NCBI GenBank assembly: GCA_900767835.1
Contig: CAAGAO010000037.1
Location: 1 to 36,612, forward strand
DNA: 36,612 nucleotides
From: Clostridia bacterium
GTDB lineage: Bacteria; Bacillota; Clostridia; Christensenellales; UBA1242
Reading direction: 5' to 3'
The notes under the pieces were generated by a model. It worked only from the letters and a program-made list of their open reading frames with translations. It had not been told where the DNA came from and did not search any database. Made by a program: the position numbers and the translations under genes. Position 1 is the first letter of the stretch; each line of letters begins with the position of its first letter. Of the stretch, positions 14,544-23,009 are shown one piece after another.

Positions 14544-16292
14544 ATGAGAGAAAATATTTATAGAAATCATAACTGCGGAGAGTTAAGACTTTGTGATGTA
14601 AATAAAGAAGTCAAACTTGCTGGTTGGGTTAATTCAATAAGGAAATTAGGTGGCATTACCTTTTTGACCTTGCGTGACCATTTTGGTGTAACTCAAGTAA
14701 TTGTCAATGATGAACAAATGCTAAACGGAATTTGTAAAGAATGTACAATTTCAATTAGCGGTAAAGTGGTTGAACGTTCAAGCAAAAATTTAAATATGCC
14801 AACTGGTGAAATTGAAGTTGTTGCTAAAAATATAGAACTTTTGGGCAAAAGTTTAAGTGTTTTACCTTTTGAAATATCCGAAGGTCCAAACACTAAAGAA
14901 GAATTGCGTTTAAAATATCGTTATTTAGATTTAAGAAATCCACAAACACATCAAACAATAGTTTTGAGAGCAAATGTATTAAACTGGGTAAGAAACAAAC
15001 TTACACAAATGGGCTTTTTAGAAGTTCAAACTCCAATTTTAACATCATCAAGCCCAGAAGGTGCAAGAGATTACATTGTCCCAACAATCAATGCTCCAGG
15101 GGAGTTTTATGCACTTCCACAAGCACCACAACAATTTAAACAACTTTTAATGATATCAGGCTTTGATAAATATTTCCAAGTTGCACCATGTTTTAGAAAC
15201 GAAGCGGCAAGAGCCGACCGTTCCCCAGGTGAATTTTATCAAATAGACTTAGAAATGAGTTTTGCTACACAAGATGATGTAATGGCTGCGTGCGAAGAAT
15301 TTGTTGTTGACTTATTTAAAGAATTTACCCAAAAAGATATTATGCAAGCCCCATTTGTAAGAATACCTTATAAGGAAGCAATAGAAAAATATTGCAGTGA
15401 TAAACCAGACCTAAGAAACCCACTTTTAGTACATGACTTAACAAAAATTTTTGCGGACACGGAGTTTAACGCGTTTAAAGGAAAAACAATAAAAGCAATA
15501 GCCGTAAACGCAGGAGAAAAACCAAGACGTTTTTATGACGATTTGGGTAAAACCATAGTAGCCTATGAAGGTAAAGGTCTTGCTTGGCTTAAATATAATG
15601 ATGGCGAATTTACAGGTAGCATTGCTAAATTTTTAACAGAACAAAACAAAGCAGATTTAGTCAAAGAGTTTAATCTTACTGGTGGCGAAAGCATATTTAT
15701 GATAGCAGATGAAAAGAAAATGGCAATAAAACTTGCAAATGTTTTAAGAAACGAACTCGGCAAACAATTAGATTTAATAGATAATAACAAAGTAGTGTTC
15801 TGTTGGATATGCGATTTCCCATTCTTTGAAGAAAATGAAGAAACTGGTTCGGTAGATTTTGCACATAATCCATTTTCTATGCCACAAGGTGGAATACAAG
15901 CACTAGAAAATAAAGATCCATACGATATAGTTGCATATCAATATGACCTAGTTTGCAACGGCTATGAAACTTTAAGCGGTGCTGTAAGAAATCACCAAAC
16001 CGACCTAATGGTTAAAGCATTTGAAATGGCAGGTTATACAAAAGAAGATGTAGAAACCAAATTTGGAGCATTGTACAACGCCTTCCAATATGGCGCTCCA
16101 CCTCACGCAGGCGGTGCTTTTGGTCTAGAAAGATTGCTAATGATTATGACCGATAACGAACTAATAAGAGATGTTATTGCATTCCCATTAAACAAAAACG
16201 CAAAAGACTTAATGATGGGTGCTCCAAGCAAAGTGAGCGAAAAACAACTTCGCGATGTTGGTATTGAACTTATCAAACCAAAACAAGACTAA
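14544..16292 (+). CDS. aspS: Aspartyl-tRNA synthetase, bacterial type
   Basis: 582 residues, the length of bacterial-type AspRS. The N-terminal OB-fold anticodon-binding domain (LAGWVNSIRKLGGITFLTLRD) is followed by the class II core: F-L-E-V-Q-T-P-I-L near motif 1, the GARDY segment, the FYALPQAPQQFKQLLM block, motif 2 C-F-R-N-E-A-A-R-A-D-R-S-P-G-E-F, the GAD insertion and motif 3 GGAFGLERLLM. Motif 2 reads ARADRSPGEFYQ rather than the LRADRQPEFTQ usual in Firmicutes, recalling alphaproteobacterial enzymes. Whether it also charges tRNA-Asn cannot be told here. A GAGG site precedes the ATG. Confidence 0.96.
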   Translation: MRENIYRNHNCGELRLCDVNKEVKLAGWVNSIRKLGGITFLTLRDHFGVTQVIVNDEQMLNGICKECTISISGKVVERSSKNLNMPTGEIEVVAKNIELLGKSLSVLPFEISEGPNTKEELRLKYRYLDLRNPQTHQTIVLRANVLNWVRNKLTQMGFLEVQTPILTSSSPEGARDYIVPTINAPGEFYALPQAPQQFKQLLMISGFDKYFQVAPCFRNEAARADRSPGEFYQIDLEMSFATQDDVMAACEEFVVDLFKEFTQKDIMQAPFVRIPYKEAIEKYCSDKPDLRNPLLVHDLTKIFADTEFNAFKGKTIKAIAVNAGEKPRRFYDDLGKTIVAYEGKGLAWLKYNDGEFTGSIAKFLTEQNKADLVKEFNLTGGESIFMIADEKKMAIKLANVLRNELGKQLDLIDNNKVVFCWICDFPFFEENEETGSVDFAHNPFSMPQGGIQALENKDPYDIVAYQYDLVCNGYETLSGAVRNHQTDLMVKAFEMAGYTKEDVETKFGALYNAFQYGAPPHAGGAFGLERLLMIMTDNELIRDVIAFPLNKNAKDLMMGAPSKVSEKQLRDVGIELIKPKQD

Positions 16293-16344
16293 ATGCTTAT
16301 AATGGTAAATAATTATTAATGTAAAATTATAAAAAATAAATATA

Positions 16345-16380
16345 GAGAAAACAAGACAAATTTGTTTTCTCCATATTTTT
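16345..16380 (+). terminator. aspS terminator
   Basis: GAGAAAACAA (16345-16354) and TTGTTTTCTC (16362-16371) form a 10-bp stem followed by a T-rich tract. Confidence 0.85.
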
Positions 16381-16436
16381 TGCGTCTAACGGTGGAAATT
16401 GGGCATAAATGCGTCTAATAGCCGTATTATATTGTT

Positions 16437-16646
16437 ATGGAAAATAAGTTTGCAGAACGAATTAAAGAGTTAAGAAAAGAAAAAGGCTGGACACAAGAAC
16501 AACTTGCAAGTTTTTTAGGTTATAAAAGAACAGCAATAACCAAATGGGAAACAAAGAATAAGGAACCGGAATATAATATTTTGATTAAAATATCTGAACT
16601 ATTTGGTGTTACCATAGATTACCTTTTAGGTAATGAAGATTACTAA
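16437..16646 (+). CDS. Small XRE-family HTH regulator A
   Basis: 69 residues, nearly all one HTH_3 (Cro/C1) domain: R-I-K-E-L-R-K-E-K-G-W-T-Q-E-Q-L-A, then the recognition-helix region Y-K-R-T-A-I-T-K-W-E, ending D-Y-L-L-G-N. No ribosome site precedes the ATG. A -10-like TATTAT (16425-16430) ends seven bases before it, so the transcript may be leaderless. A paralogue with the same N-F-A-E-R-I-K-E-L-R start lies 143 bases downstream. It is probably a DNA-binding repressor; targets unknown. Confidence 0.88.
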   Translation: MENKFAERIKELRKEKGWTQEQLASFLGYKRTAITKWETKNKEPEYNILIKISELFGVTIDYLLGNEDY

Positions 16647-16763
16647 TAAAAAACATTATTTAAATTTAAAGCAGAATTGAAAAAATATTTTCATTATGTT
16701 TTTTTGTTGGTTAATATTTGATACACCTGTAAGTTCTCTAACGGGGAACATACTTTTATTAAG

Positions 16764-16785
16764 GTGCCCATTAGGCACATAATAT
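16764..16785 (+). promoter_or_regulatory. Inverted repeat and -10 before HTH regulator B
   Basis: GTGCC and GGCAC flank CATTA (16764-16778), next to a -10-like TAATAT (16780-16785). A further motif TCTAACGG lies at 16736-16743 and also occurs upstream of regulator A (16384-16391). Confidence 0.45.
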
Positions 16786-16789
16786 ATGT

Positions 16790-16999
16790 ATGAAAAACAA
16801 ATTTGCAGAAAGAATAAAAGAATTGAGATTAGAAAACAATTTAACTCAAAAAGAATTAGGTGAAAAATTAGGTTATAAGAAAAACTCAATATGCAACTGG
16901 GAGGCTCGCGGTAAAGAACCTAGTTTTGATGTGTTATTACAAATTGCTTTATACTTTAAAGTTTCAACCGATTACTTATTAGGTTTAGAAAACGATTAA
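16790..16999 (+). CDS. Small XRE-family HTH regulator B
   Basis: 69 residues, same length and layout as its upstream paralogue (shared K-F-A-E-R-I-K-E-L-R, L-G-Y-K, W-E, K-E-P, D-Y-L-L-G). The recognition-helix region differs: Y-K-K-N-S-I-C-N-W-E. No ribosome site is seen. TAATAT at 16780-16785 ends just before the ATG, again hinting at a leaderless transcript. An inverted repeat GTGCC-CATTA-GGCAC (16764-16778) sits directly upstream of that -10 and could be an operator. comEC starts 15 bases after the stop. Confidence 0.88.
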   Translation: MKNKFAERIKELRLENNLTQKELGEKLGYKKNSICNWEARGKEPSFDVLLQIALYFKVSTDYLLGLEND

Positions 17000-17013
17000 G
17001 AATTTTTTTACAA

Positions 17014-18870
17014 ATGAAAACGCGTATCAATTTTAGACCAATTTTTTATAGTTTTATTGCATTAGGATTTGGTATATATTTTGCCAGGTCAATTTTTAGT
17101 GCAAATATTTACATTTTACTTGCGTTAGGTATGGCACTTGGTTTTCTTACTTTTGTATGCGTTAAGTATAAATGCATAAATAGATTAATCATAGTTGTTA
17201 GTGCATTTTGTTTAGGTGGTGGAATTTTTGCACTGTCCTTGGCAACTTTTACAAATAATAATTTTGTAAATGGTTCGTATTTGGTTTCGGGTAGAATTGC
17301 AACAGTCAATACATATAACGGTATGCAAAATGTAATTTTGGATAATGTTTATATAGACGGCAATAAAAGTGGAAATATGAGTGTAAGCATAACTGGTGCA
17401 ACCACAATGGAAGAAGGTTATGTTATTACTTTTACAACTTATGTTGAAAAAACTCAGTTGTTTTCACTTAATAAGTTTAACAATTATTACTATAAATATA
17501 AAATAGGATATTTAGCAAAAGTAAAATCACAAGAAGTGACAATGGACGATTTTAAAGGTCTAACTTTATCAGAAAATTTGCGAAAATCGGTAAAATTAAT
17601 TTTAGATAAAAATATGTCGCCAGATGAAGCAAGTATAAGTTATGCAAGTTTGTTTGGTGACAAAACTTACATAACAGACACTATTAGAGATAATTATTCA
17701 CTTTCAGGTATTGCACATCTTTTGGCTGTATCTGGTCTACATATAGGTTTTTTAACATCTATGCTATTATTCTTGTTAAATAAAACAAAAATGAAAAAGT
17801 ATATTAACATTATCATAATTGGTGTATTTTTAGTATTTTATTGCTATTTGTGTTCATTTTCAGTATCAGTTGTAAGAGCTAGCATAATGTTTTTAGTGTT
17901 TTCACTTGCAAATATTTTCGGTAAACAATATGACAAATTAAATTCTATCGGTCTTGCGGGCATAGTAGTTCTTTTGTACAAACCCTTGTCAGTTTTTGAC
18001 CCAGGTTTTCTACTAAGTTTTGGTTGTGTACTTGGTATATTTATGTTCACAAAATATTTCCAAAAACTATTTACAAAATGGCATTTCCCTAAAAAATTAG
18101 GCGATACTCTTGCTGTAATGTTGGCAGTGCAAATTGGTATTTTACCTTTAACCATTTATTATTATGGCAAATTGTCTTTATTAACAATGTTAGCAAATTT
18201 CGTTTGTATCCCAATTTTTGAAGTGTTTTTCATATTATTGTTTTTAGCAGTTCCGCTTGTTTTAATTATGCCTTTTTTAAGTTTTTTAATTAAAGTACCT
18301 GCAATTATAATTTCTTTTATAACCAGAATTGCACAAACTATAGCAAATCAAAAGTGGGCTATAATTAACTTAAATTTTATTTCGCCATTTATTTTAGTAG
18401 GTATATATGTAATATTGTTTATATGCTCGCAATTTATAAACTTAAAACCAAAACAAAAGTTGTCTACTGCATCAGTTTTATTAGTTATAACTATTTTAGT
18501 AACAATAGGTTTGTGTACTCCGCTAAAGTATGATAAAAATATAACAATTTTAGAGTCTTATGGAAATAATGTTTATATTATAGAGTTAAATGAAACAACA
18601 TTTTGTGTGGGCGATTATGATAAATATTTGAATGATATAACTGAAAAGTATTTTAATAATGTTGCATATAAAACAGCAAATAACTTGTTGTTACAAAACT
18701 CATATTTTCCAAAAGAAGAAAATGTTTACGATAAAATATACAAAATTGATGACTCAGAAAGCGAAGAAATTTTAAGTTATAACAATGAGTATGACATTAA
18801 TAAGGTTAAAGTAGTGCCTATGTATATTTCAAATAGATATTGCGGGTTATGTTCAAATATGATGGGATAA
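17014..18870 (+). CDS. comEC: ComEC/Rec2-family DNA-uptake channel, probably cut short by a frame change
   Basis: 618 residues. ComEC moves single-stranded DNA across the membrane in competence. A DUF4131-like N-terminal part (membrane segments and an OB-like region) leads into the Competence domain with the signature H-L-L-A-V-S-G-L-H-I-G and about ten membrane helices (residues 230-500). The remaining tail is a short, degenerate region where ComEC proteins usually have a metallo-beta-lactamase domain; its metal-binding His motifs are absent. The frame stops at 18870, and what looks like the rest continues in another frame from about 18849. No ribosome site is obvious at the ATG; it follows HTH regulator B by 15 bases. 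Confidence 0.88.
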   Translation: MKTRINFRPIFYSFIALGFGIYFARSIFSANIYILLALGMALGFLTFVCVKYKCINRLIIVVSAFCLGGGIFALSLATFTNNNFVNGSYLVSGRIATVNTYNGMQNVILDNVYIDGNKSGNMSVSITGATTMEEGYVITFTTYVEKTQLFSLNKFNNYYYKYKIGYLAKVKSQEVTMDDFKGLTLSENLRKSVKLILDKNMSPDEASISYASLFGDKTYITDTIRDNYSLSGIAHLLAVSGLHIGFLTSMLLFLLNKTKMKKYINIIIIGVFLVFYCYLCSFSVSVVRASIMFLVFSLANIFGKQYDKLNSIGLAGIVVLLYKPLSVFDPGFLLSFGCVLGIFMFTKYFQKLFTKWHFPKKLGDTLAVMLAVQIGILPLTIYYYGKLSLLTMLANFVCIPIFEVFFILLFLAVPLVLIMPFLSFLIKVPAIIISFITRIAQTIANQKWAIINLNFISPFILVGIYVILFICSQFINLKPKQKLSTASVLLVITILVTIGLCTPLKYDKNITILESYGNNVYIIELNETTFCVGDYDKYLNDITEKYFNNVAYKTANNLLLQNSYFPKEENVYDKIYKIDDSESEEILSYNNEYDINKVKVVPMYISNRYCGLCSNMMG

Positions 18871-19112
18871 AAATTTTCGTAAGCAGTAGTAAGTTGACAA
18901 CAGAAGATTTATATAATATAAATTTTGATGCTGGTAAAATTAATGTAATTATTATTGATAATGAAAAAATTACTTCTTATTACGATTTAAATGCGGATAC
19001 CATAATTGGCAAAAATCGATTGATAACAAAAACAAAAGAAATTAAAACGCAAGGATGTTGGACTTTTAGTTATAATAATGGTAATATAAATAATATAAGG
19101 AGTTTAGATTGA
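18849..19112 (+). pseudogene. Probable C-terminal continuation of comEC in the -1 frame
   Basis: 87 residues starting M-F-K-Y-D-G-I-K-I-F-V, overlapping comEC by 22 bases. The sequence has alternating strands like the end of a beta-lactamase-fold ComEC tail and no independent family. It ends at TGA (19110-19112), sharing bases with the TTG start of holA. It could be the natural end of ComEC displaced by a one-base indel, or a separate coupled product. Only a weak purine stretch (GCGGG) lies before its ATG. Confidence 0.55.
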
Positions 19113-20059
19113 ATTATCAAGATTTAGAAAAGAGTTGCATTTCTCAACCAATTTACCTTATAAAAGGTGATGCTTTTTTATGTCAAGATGCAAAAAATAA
19201 GATAATTCAAAAACTTAACATATCAAAAATTAATGTAAGTTTATTCACAGACGAAAATTTTGATGTAAATAATACATTAAATGCTTGCAATCAGTTTTCA
19301 TTTTTTAGTGAAAAAAGAATGGTAATAGTTCAAGACCTTGCAAAAGAACTAACAAATGACAACAAATTTAGATTTGAGAATTATTCCAAAAATCCAAACA
19401 TTGATTGTGTGTTAATATTAATTGATACCATAAGCAGTAAAGTCTTTGATTTTATGAAAAATGTTGAAGTAATTGAATGCAAACCTAATGATTTTTTTGT
19501 ACAAAATTATATTAAAAACAATGTGGAAAAACTAGGTAATACAATTTCACTACAAAATTGCAAAAAACTTAACGATTATTGTTTGGGCAATTTAAATAGA
19601 ATTACTCTTGAGATAAAAAAACTAAGTGATTATGTAGGAAAAAATAAAGAAATAACCGCTCAAGTTATAGACAATTTAGTGTTTAAAGATACTGAACTAA
19701 AAGTGTTTGATTTAACTAATGCTTTATGTGTAAAAGATGGTAACAGGGCATTAAAAATATTAAATGATATGATTACATCAGGCGAACCTCCAATAAAAAT
19801 TTTAGGACTAATTAATGCCAATTTTAGAAGAATGATGTTTGCAAAAATAAATAAGGGGAGCAATACTGATCTTGCCAAAGCATTAAATGTAAAAGAGTTT
19901 GCTATTGCAAAAGCGAAGGAATCTGCCAGTTTCTTTTCTGCATCACAATTAAAAAATATAATCAACTTGCTTTTAGAAGCGGATTATAATATTAAAAGTG
20001 GTGTAATGAGTCAAGATAATGTTCTATATTATGTTGTTTGTAAAATTGTTAGTAAATAG
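19109..20059 (+). CDS. holA: DNA polymerase III delta subunit
   Basis: 316 residues; the delta subunit opens the sliding clamp within the clamp loader. The start is TTG at 19109, supported by TAAGGAG at 19096-19102; there is no nearby ATG. The N-terminal P-I-Y-L-I-K-G-D-A-F-L segment, the F-S-F-F-S-E-K-R-M-V-I-V clamp-binding region and the C-terminal collar (A-L-K-I-L-N-D-M...G-E-P-P-I-K-I-L-G-L-I) are typical. The comEC-holA order is common in Firmicutes and is usually followed by rpsT. Here rpsT lies 5 kb away on the other strand. Confidence 0.93.
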   Translation: MNYQDLEKSCISQPIYLIKGDAFLCQDAKNKIIQKLNISKINVSLFTDENFDVNNTLNACNQFSFFSEKRMVIVQDLAKELTNDNKFRFENYSKNPNIDCVLILIDTISSKVFDFMKNVEVIECKPNDFFVQNYIKNNVEKLGNTISLQNCKKLNDYCLGNLNRITLEIKKLSDYVGKNKEITAQVIDNLVFKDTELKVFDLTNALCVKDGNRALKILNDMITSGEPPIKILGLINANFRRMMFAKINKGSNTDLAKALNVKEFAIAKAKESASFFSASQLKNIINLLLEADYNIKSGVMSQDNVLYYVVCKIVSK

Positions 20060-20217
20060 TAAAATATTTTAAGTATTAAAATTTGCAATAAATTTAAAAT
20101 TTAGATTTTTAGAATAAACAAAAAATGATTAAAAAAATAATAGATAAATGCATATTTAATTCAAAAGCCAAATAAAACCTAGTTTAAAAAATCTATAAAT
20201 TTTGTTAATTTTGACTA

Positions 20218-20246
20218 TTGATTTTTGTATATCTCTATGTTATAAT
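20218..20246 (+). promoter_or_regulatory. Promoter of the small gene at 20277
   Basis: TTGATT (20218-20223), 17 bases, TATAAT (20241-20246), with an extended -10 TG at 20238-20239. Confidence 0.7.
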
Positions 20247-20276
20247 TCTAGCGGAATTTTAAAGAGGTATAATAAT

Positions 20277-20534
20277 ATGTCAAATAAAAATATTGTTGAA
20301 TTAAAAAATAAAGCAACAGAATACTCGTATTATATTGGAACTTTGGACAAAGCAACCGAAGTATTGAGTAATGCAAAAGCAAAAAATAAAAATATTTATG
20401 TTATTTTCAATGGTCAAAAATTGTTTTCTCAATTTGATAATGTAGATTCTTGTTATAAAAAAATTACCGGCAAAACAAAAAAACAATTTGATGACGAAAC
20501 TAAAAGTTTTTATTCTAGAAACCTAGAGAGATAA
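20277..20534 (+). CDS. Small conserved-looking protein of unknown function
   Basis: 85 residues from the ATG at 20277, chosen for AAAGAGG at 20262-20268 and the promoter just upstream. It is Lys/Asn-rich with predicted helix-strand alternation (Y-Y-I-G-T-L-D-K-A-T-E-V-L, then N-I-Y-V-I-F-N-G-Q-K-L). There is no signal peptide or membrane segment. I do not recognise a family. Good expression signals and normal codon use argue that it is real. Confidence 0.72.
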   Translation: MSNKNIVELKNKATEYSYYIGTLDKATEVLSNAKAKNKNIYVIFNGQKLFSQFDNVDSCYKKITGKTKKQFDDETKSFYSRNLER

Positions 20535-20562
20535 ATAATTTTTTTATAATAATTATATATAA

Positions 20563-20608
20563 TTGACAAAAAGACATAAAAATGCTAACATTCTTATGTC
20601 TTTTTTTT
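20563..20608 (+). promoter_or_regulatory. Interleaved terminator and tRNA-Gln promoter
   Basis: The hairpin AAGACATAA (20571-20579) with TTATGTCTT (20594-20602) runs into T and looks like the terminator of the gene at 20277. TTGACA (20563-20568) with a 17-base spacer and TAACAT (20586-20591, TGC extended) gives a promoter whose -10 is in the hairpin loop. Its expected start is about 20598, ten bases before the tRNA. Confidence 0.65.
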
Positions 20609-20682
20609 GGGGTGTCGCCAAGCGGTAAGGCTCTGGATTCTGACTCCAGCATTCGCAGGTTCAAATCCTGCCACCCCAGCCA
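20608..20682 (+). tRNA. tRNA-Gln (anticodon CTG)
   Basis: The acceptor TGGGGTG pairs with CACCCCA. The D arm is CGCCAAGCGGTAAGG. Anticodon stem CTGGA/TCCAG encloses TTCTGAC with CTG at 20640-20642. The T arm is GCAGGTTCAAATCCTGC. GCCA closes the gene with CCA encoded. The first base of the tRNA is the last T of the preceding T-run. Confidence 0.95.
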
Positions 20683-20719
20683 ATATTTTAGTACTTTTTT
20701 AATCAAGGGGGATAAACAT

Positions 20720-21151
20720 TTACCCCTTTAAATATTTTTTTAGTTCGTTGAAATTGTCTTCTTCCATTGTTTCCAGTTCGGCTAGTAGGTTTAGTGTTTG
20801 TTCATCGGCAGTTTTGTAATCATCTTTATTTTTGTAGCAGGTGAGCGTACCCATTACTGTGCCAACTAACATTAATTCAGCAAGATGTCTGGTTGAATTG
20901 TCTGTAAAAGTACTCATTTGTACACTTGACCATAATTTTGCTTTTTCAAACCAATTATTATCCTTTAGTTCAACTTGCATTGTGTGAGCAAGTTTTTCCG
21001 TTTTTGCTTGAAATTTGTCATATCTTTTATATTGGGCATTTAAAAGGTCTTTAAATTTTTTATCTTCTGTTTTTTTAATAAGGTCATTAATTGACTGCAT
21101 TGCAGTAGATGTATTTTGATAAATACTAATCAATAATTCATTATTGTCCAT
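20720..21151 (-). CDS. All-helical cytosolic protein of unknown function
   Basis: 143 residues with an AAGGAG site seven bases before the ATG. The pattern suggests three to four long amphipathic helices: an N-terminal N-x-x-L-L-I-S-I-Y-Q-N-T-S-T-A-M, a charged middle with many Lys and Gln, and a C-terminal Glu-rich helix. The layout recalls ferritin-like or four-helix-bundle proteins, but no iron-binding Glu/His set is clear. It stands alone on the minus strand between tRNA-Gln and the protease gene. Confidence 0.75.
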   Translation of the reverse strand: MDNNELLISIYQNTSTAMQSINDLIKKTEDKKFKDLLNAQYKRYDKFQAKTEKLAHTMQVELKDNNWFEKAKLWSSVQMSTFTDNSTRHLAELMLVGTVMGTLTCYKNKDDYKTADEQTLNLLAELETMEEDNFNELKKYLKG

Positions 21152-21267
21152 AAATTCTCCTTAAAATAGTTTGTGTATTTTTTAAAAAAATATTAAAATA
21201 TATTTAAATTTTGTTTCTATTTATTTTATAAATGGAAATTATAAATATATAGACATTAGGAGAAAGT

Positions 21268-22701
21268 ATGAATAGAAGTGCAAAAATCAAAGATTTTTTT
21301 AAGTATTTTATGGTGGTTCTGGTATGTTTGGTTTGTATGGTTGTATATAATCTTTGTGCAACTCAACCAAGTATTGTTAGTATAACAAAAGGTGAAAGTA
21401 ATGGCATTTACGATACTTATATTGTTAAATATAGTAATGGAAAAGCAGATTCAATCACTATCAAAAATGGTGAGGACGGCAAAGGTGTGACTGTCAATGA
21501 TTTATACCTTGCAACAAAAACAGCATTGAATAAAGGTGACGATTACACTCTTTTAGAATTCATTAATGATTATATGAACTATACTGTTGAGGAAAGAGAT
21601 GAAACTAAAGCCTATGTAGGAGCCTTGTCCACTGTTGAAGTCTATTGCGAGTTTCCAACAACTATAGAAATATTAACCAACAAAAAAGGTTATAGTTTAT
21701 CTACGGGTGCGGGCGTTATTTATCAAAGTGAAAATGATTTAGATAGTTATTATATTATAACGAATTATCACGTTGTTTATAATAGGGAAAGTATTTCAAC
21801 AAACAATATTGCAACAAAAATCACATGCTTTTTATATGGCTCAAATGTTGAAATAACGCAAAAAAATGTTAATTCAAGTAGTTATTCTTACACTTATGGG
21901 CCAGATGGATTTAATTGTGAATATATTGCAGGAAGTATGGAAAACGATATAGCAGTGTTAAAAGTTACCAATCCAAATGTGATAACCAACTCATCAGCAA
22001 AAGCCGTTAAAGTATGCAAAGATGACCCTGTGATAGGCGAAACAGTTGTCGCTATAGGTAATCCACAAGGTCTTGGAACTAGTGTTACAAGAGGTATCGT
22101 TAGTGTTGATAGTGAATATATGACAATGAAAGCAAGTGATAATGTTACAAAAATTACTTTTAGAGCCATAAGAATAGATGCACCAATCAATGGCGGAAAT
22201 TCTGGCGGTGGACTATTTAACACAAATGGCGAACTTATAGGTATTGTAAATTCAAAATTACAAGCAACAGAAATTGAAGGTATGGCTTTTGCTTTGCCTG
22301 TAAATAATTGCATAAGAGTAGTGGAAAAAATCATAAAGAATTCAAAACTTAGCGAACCTATATATAAAGCAACAAAACCCAAACTAGGAATTTCTTTAAA
22401 AATAAATAGCAGTAAAGCAGTATATAATGCTGAAACCAATTCAATAAAGATTGTCGAAAAAATTGAGGTGGATAGCGTAGATTCTAATTCAATAAGTGCA
22501 GGCAAACTATTTGCTGGAGATATAATCAATAGTGTAACTATAGATGCAGTTACCTACGAAATTGATAGAGATTTTAGATTAACTGAACTAGTTTGGTTAA
22601 TGGAAAAAGATAAGGTTATTACAATAAATGTAACAAGACTCAGCAATAATGAAATTGTGAATTTAGTTATTACTCAAGACTGTATTGCAAGTGTAGATTA
22701 A
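21268..22701 (+). CDS. Membrane-anchored HtrA/DegP-like serine protease
   Basis: 477 residues with TAGGAG before the ATG. One N-terminal membrane segment (about 14-32) puts the rest outside. After a short domain (about 35-100) comes the trypsin-like fold: His168 in I-T-N-Y-H-V-V, Asp227 in E-N-D-I-A-V-L-K-V and Ser312 in N-G-G-N-S-G-G-G-L. The oxyanion region A-I-G-N-P-Q-G-L and the re-entry strand I-V-N-S-K are also present. The C-terminal part (about 375-475) looks like a degraded PDZ domain. It is probably an envelope quality-control protease; the triad looks intact. Confidence 0.93.
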   Translation: MNRSAKIKDFFKYFMVVLVCLVCMVVYNLCATQPSIVSITKGESNGIYDTYIVKYSNGKADSITIKNGEDGKGVTVNDLYLATKTALNKGDDYTLLEFINDYMNYTVEERDETKAYVGALSTVEVYCEFPTTIEILTNKKGYSLSTGAGVIYQSENDLDSYYIITNYHVVYNRESISTNNIATKITCFLYGSNVEITQKNVNSSSYSYTYGPDGFNCEYIAGSMENDIAVLKVTNPNVITNSSAKAVKVCKDDPVIGETVVAIGNPQGLGTSVTRGIVSVDSEYMTMKASDNVTKITFRAIRIDAPINGGNSGGGLFNTNGELIGIVNSKLQATEIEGMAFALPVNNCIRVVEKIIKNSKLSEPIYKATKPKLGISLKINSSKAVYNAETNSIKIVEKIEVDSVDSNSISAGKLFAGDIINSVTIDAVTYEIDRDFRLTELVWLMEKDKVITINVTRLSNNEIVNLVITQDCIASVD

Positions 22702-22728
22702 TCTTTTTTTGAAATAAAGAAAATTATT

Positions 22729-22776
22729 AAAATAAGGCAAATTTGTAAGTCTACAATAATTTGCCTTATTTTTATT
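22729..22776 (+). terminator. Terminator of the HtrA-like gene
   Basis: AAAATAAGGCAAAT (22729-22742) and ATTTGCCTTATTTT (22759-22772) form a 14-bp stem followed by T. The rest of the 300-base gap up to 23009 is AT-rich, with only the promoter noted at 22931. Confidence 0.88.
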
Positions 22777-22930
22777 TGTAATATAATGCTATAAAGATTT
22801 TTTTCTTTAACCTTATTTTTATTGCTTTCTACTAAAGCCATAAAAAATAATATCTTTATGTCCTAATTACATTGTTGCTAATTTATTTGTATATATTTTA
22901 AAGCATAAAACATAGAAATATAAAAATTTG

Positions 22931-22959
22931 TTGTATTAATTTTAAAATTGTGCTATTCT
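22931..22959 (+). promoter_or_regulatory. Promoter of the gene at 23010
   Basis: TTGTAT (22931-22936), 17 bases, TATTCT (22954-22959) with TGC extending the -10. AAAAGGA at about 22979 is too far from the ATG at 23010 to be a normal ribosome site. Confidence 0.5.
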
Positions 22960-23009
22960 TATAAGGAAACTATAATTAAAAGGACAATTAATATAATTGT
23001 AAATATACT

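Noticed and set aside
18840..18870. Programmed -1 frameshift in comEC
   Set aside because: No X-XXY-YYZ slippery site lies in frame within the overlap, and no stimulatory hairpin is evident after it.
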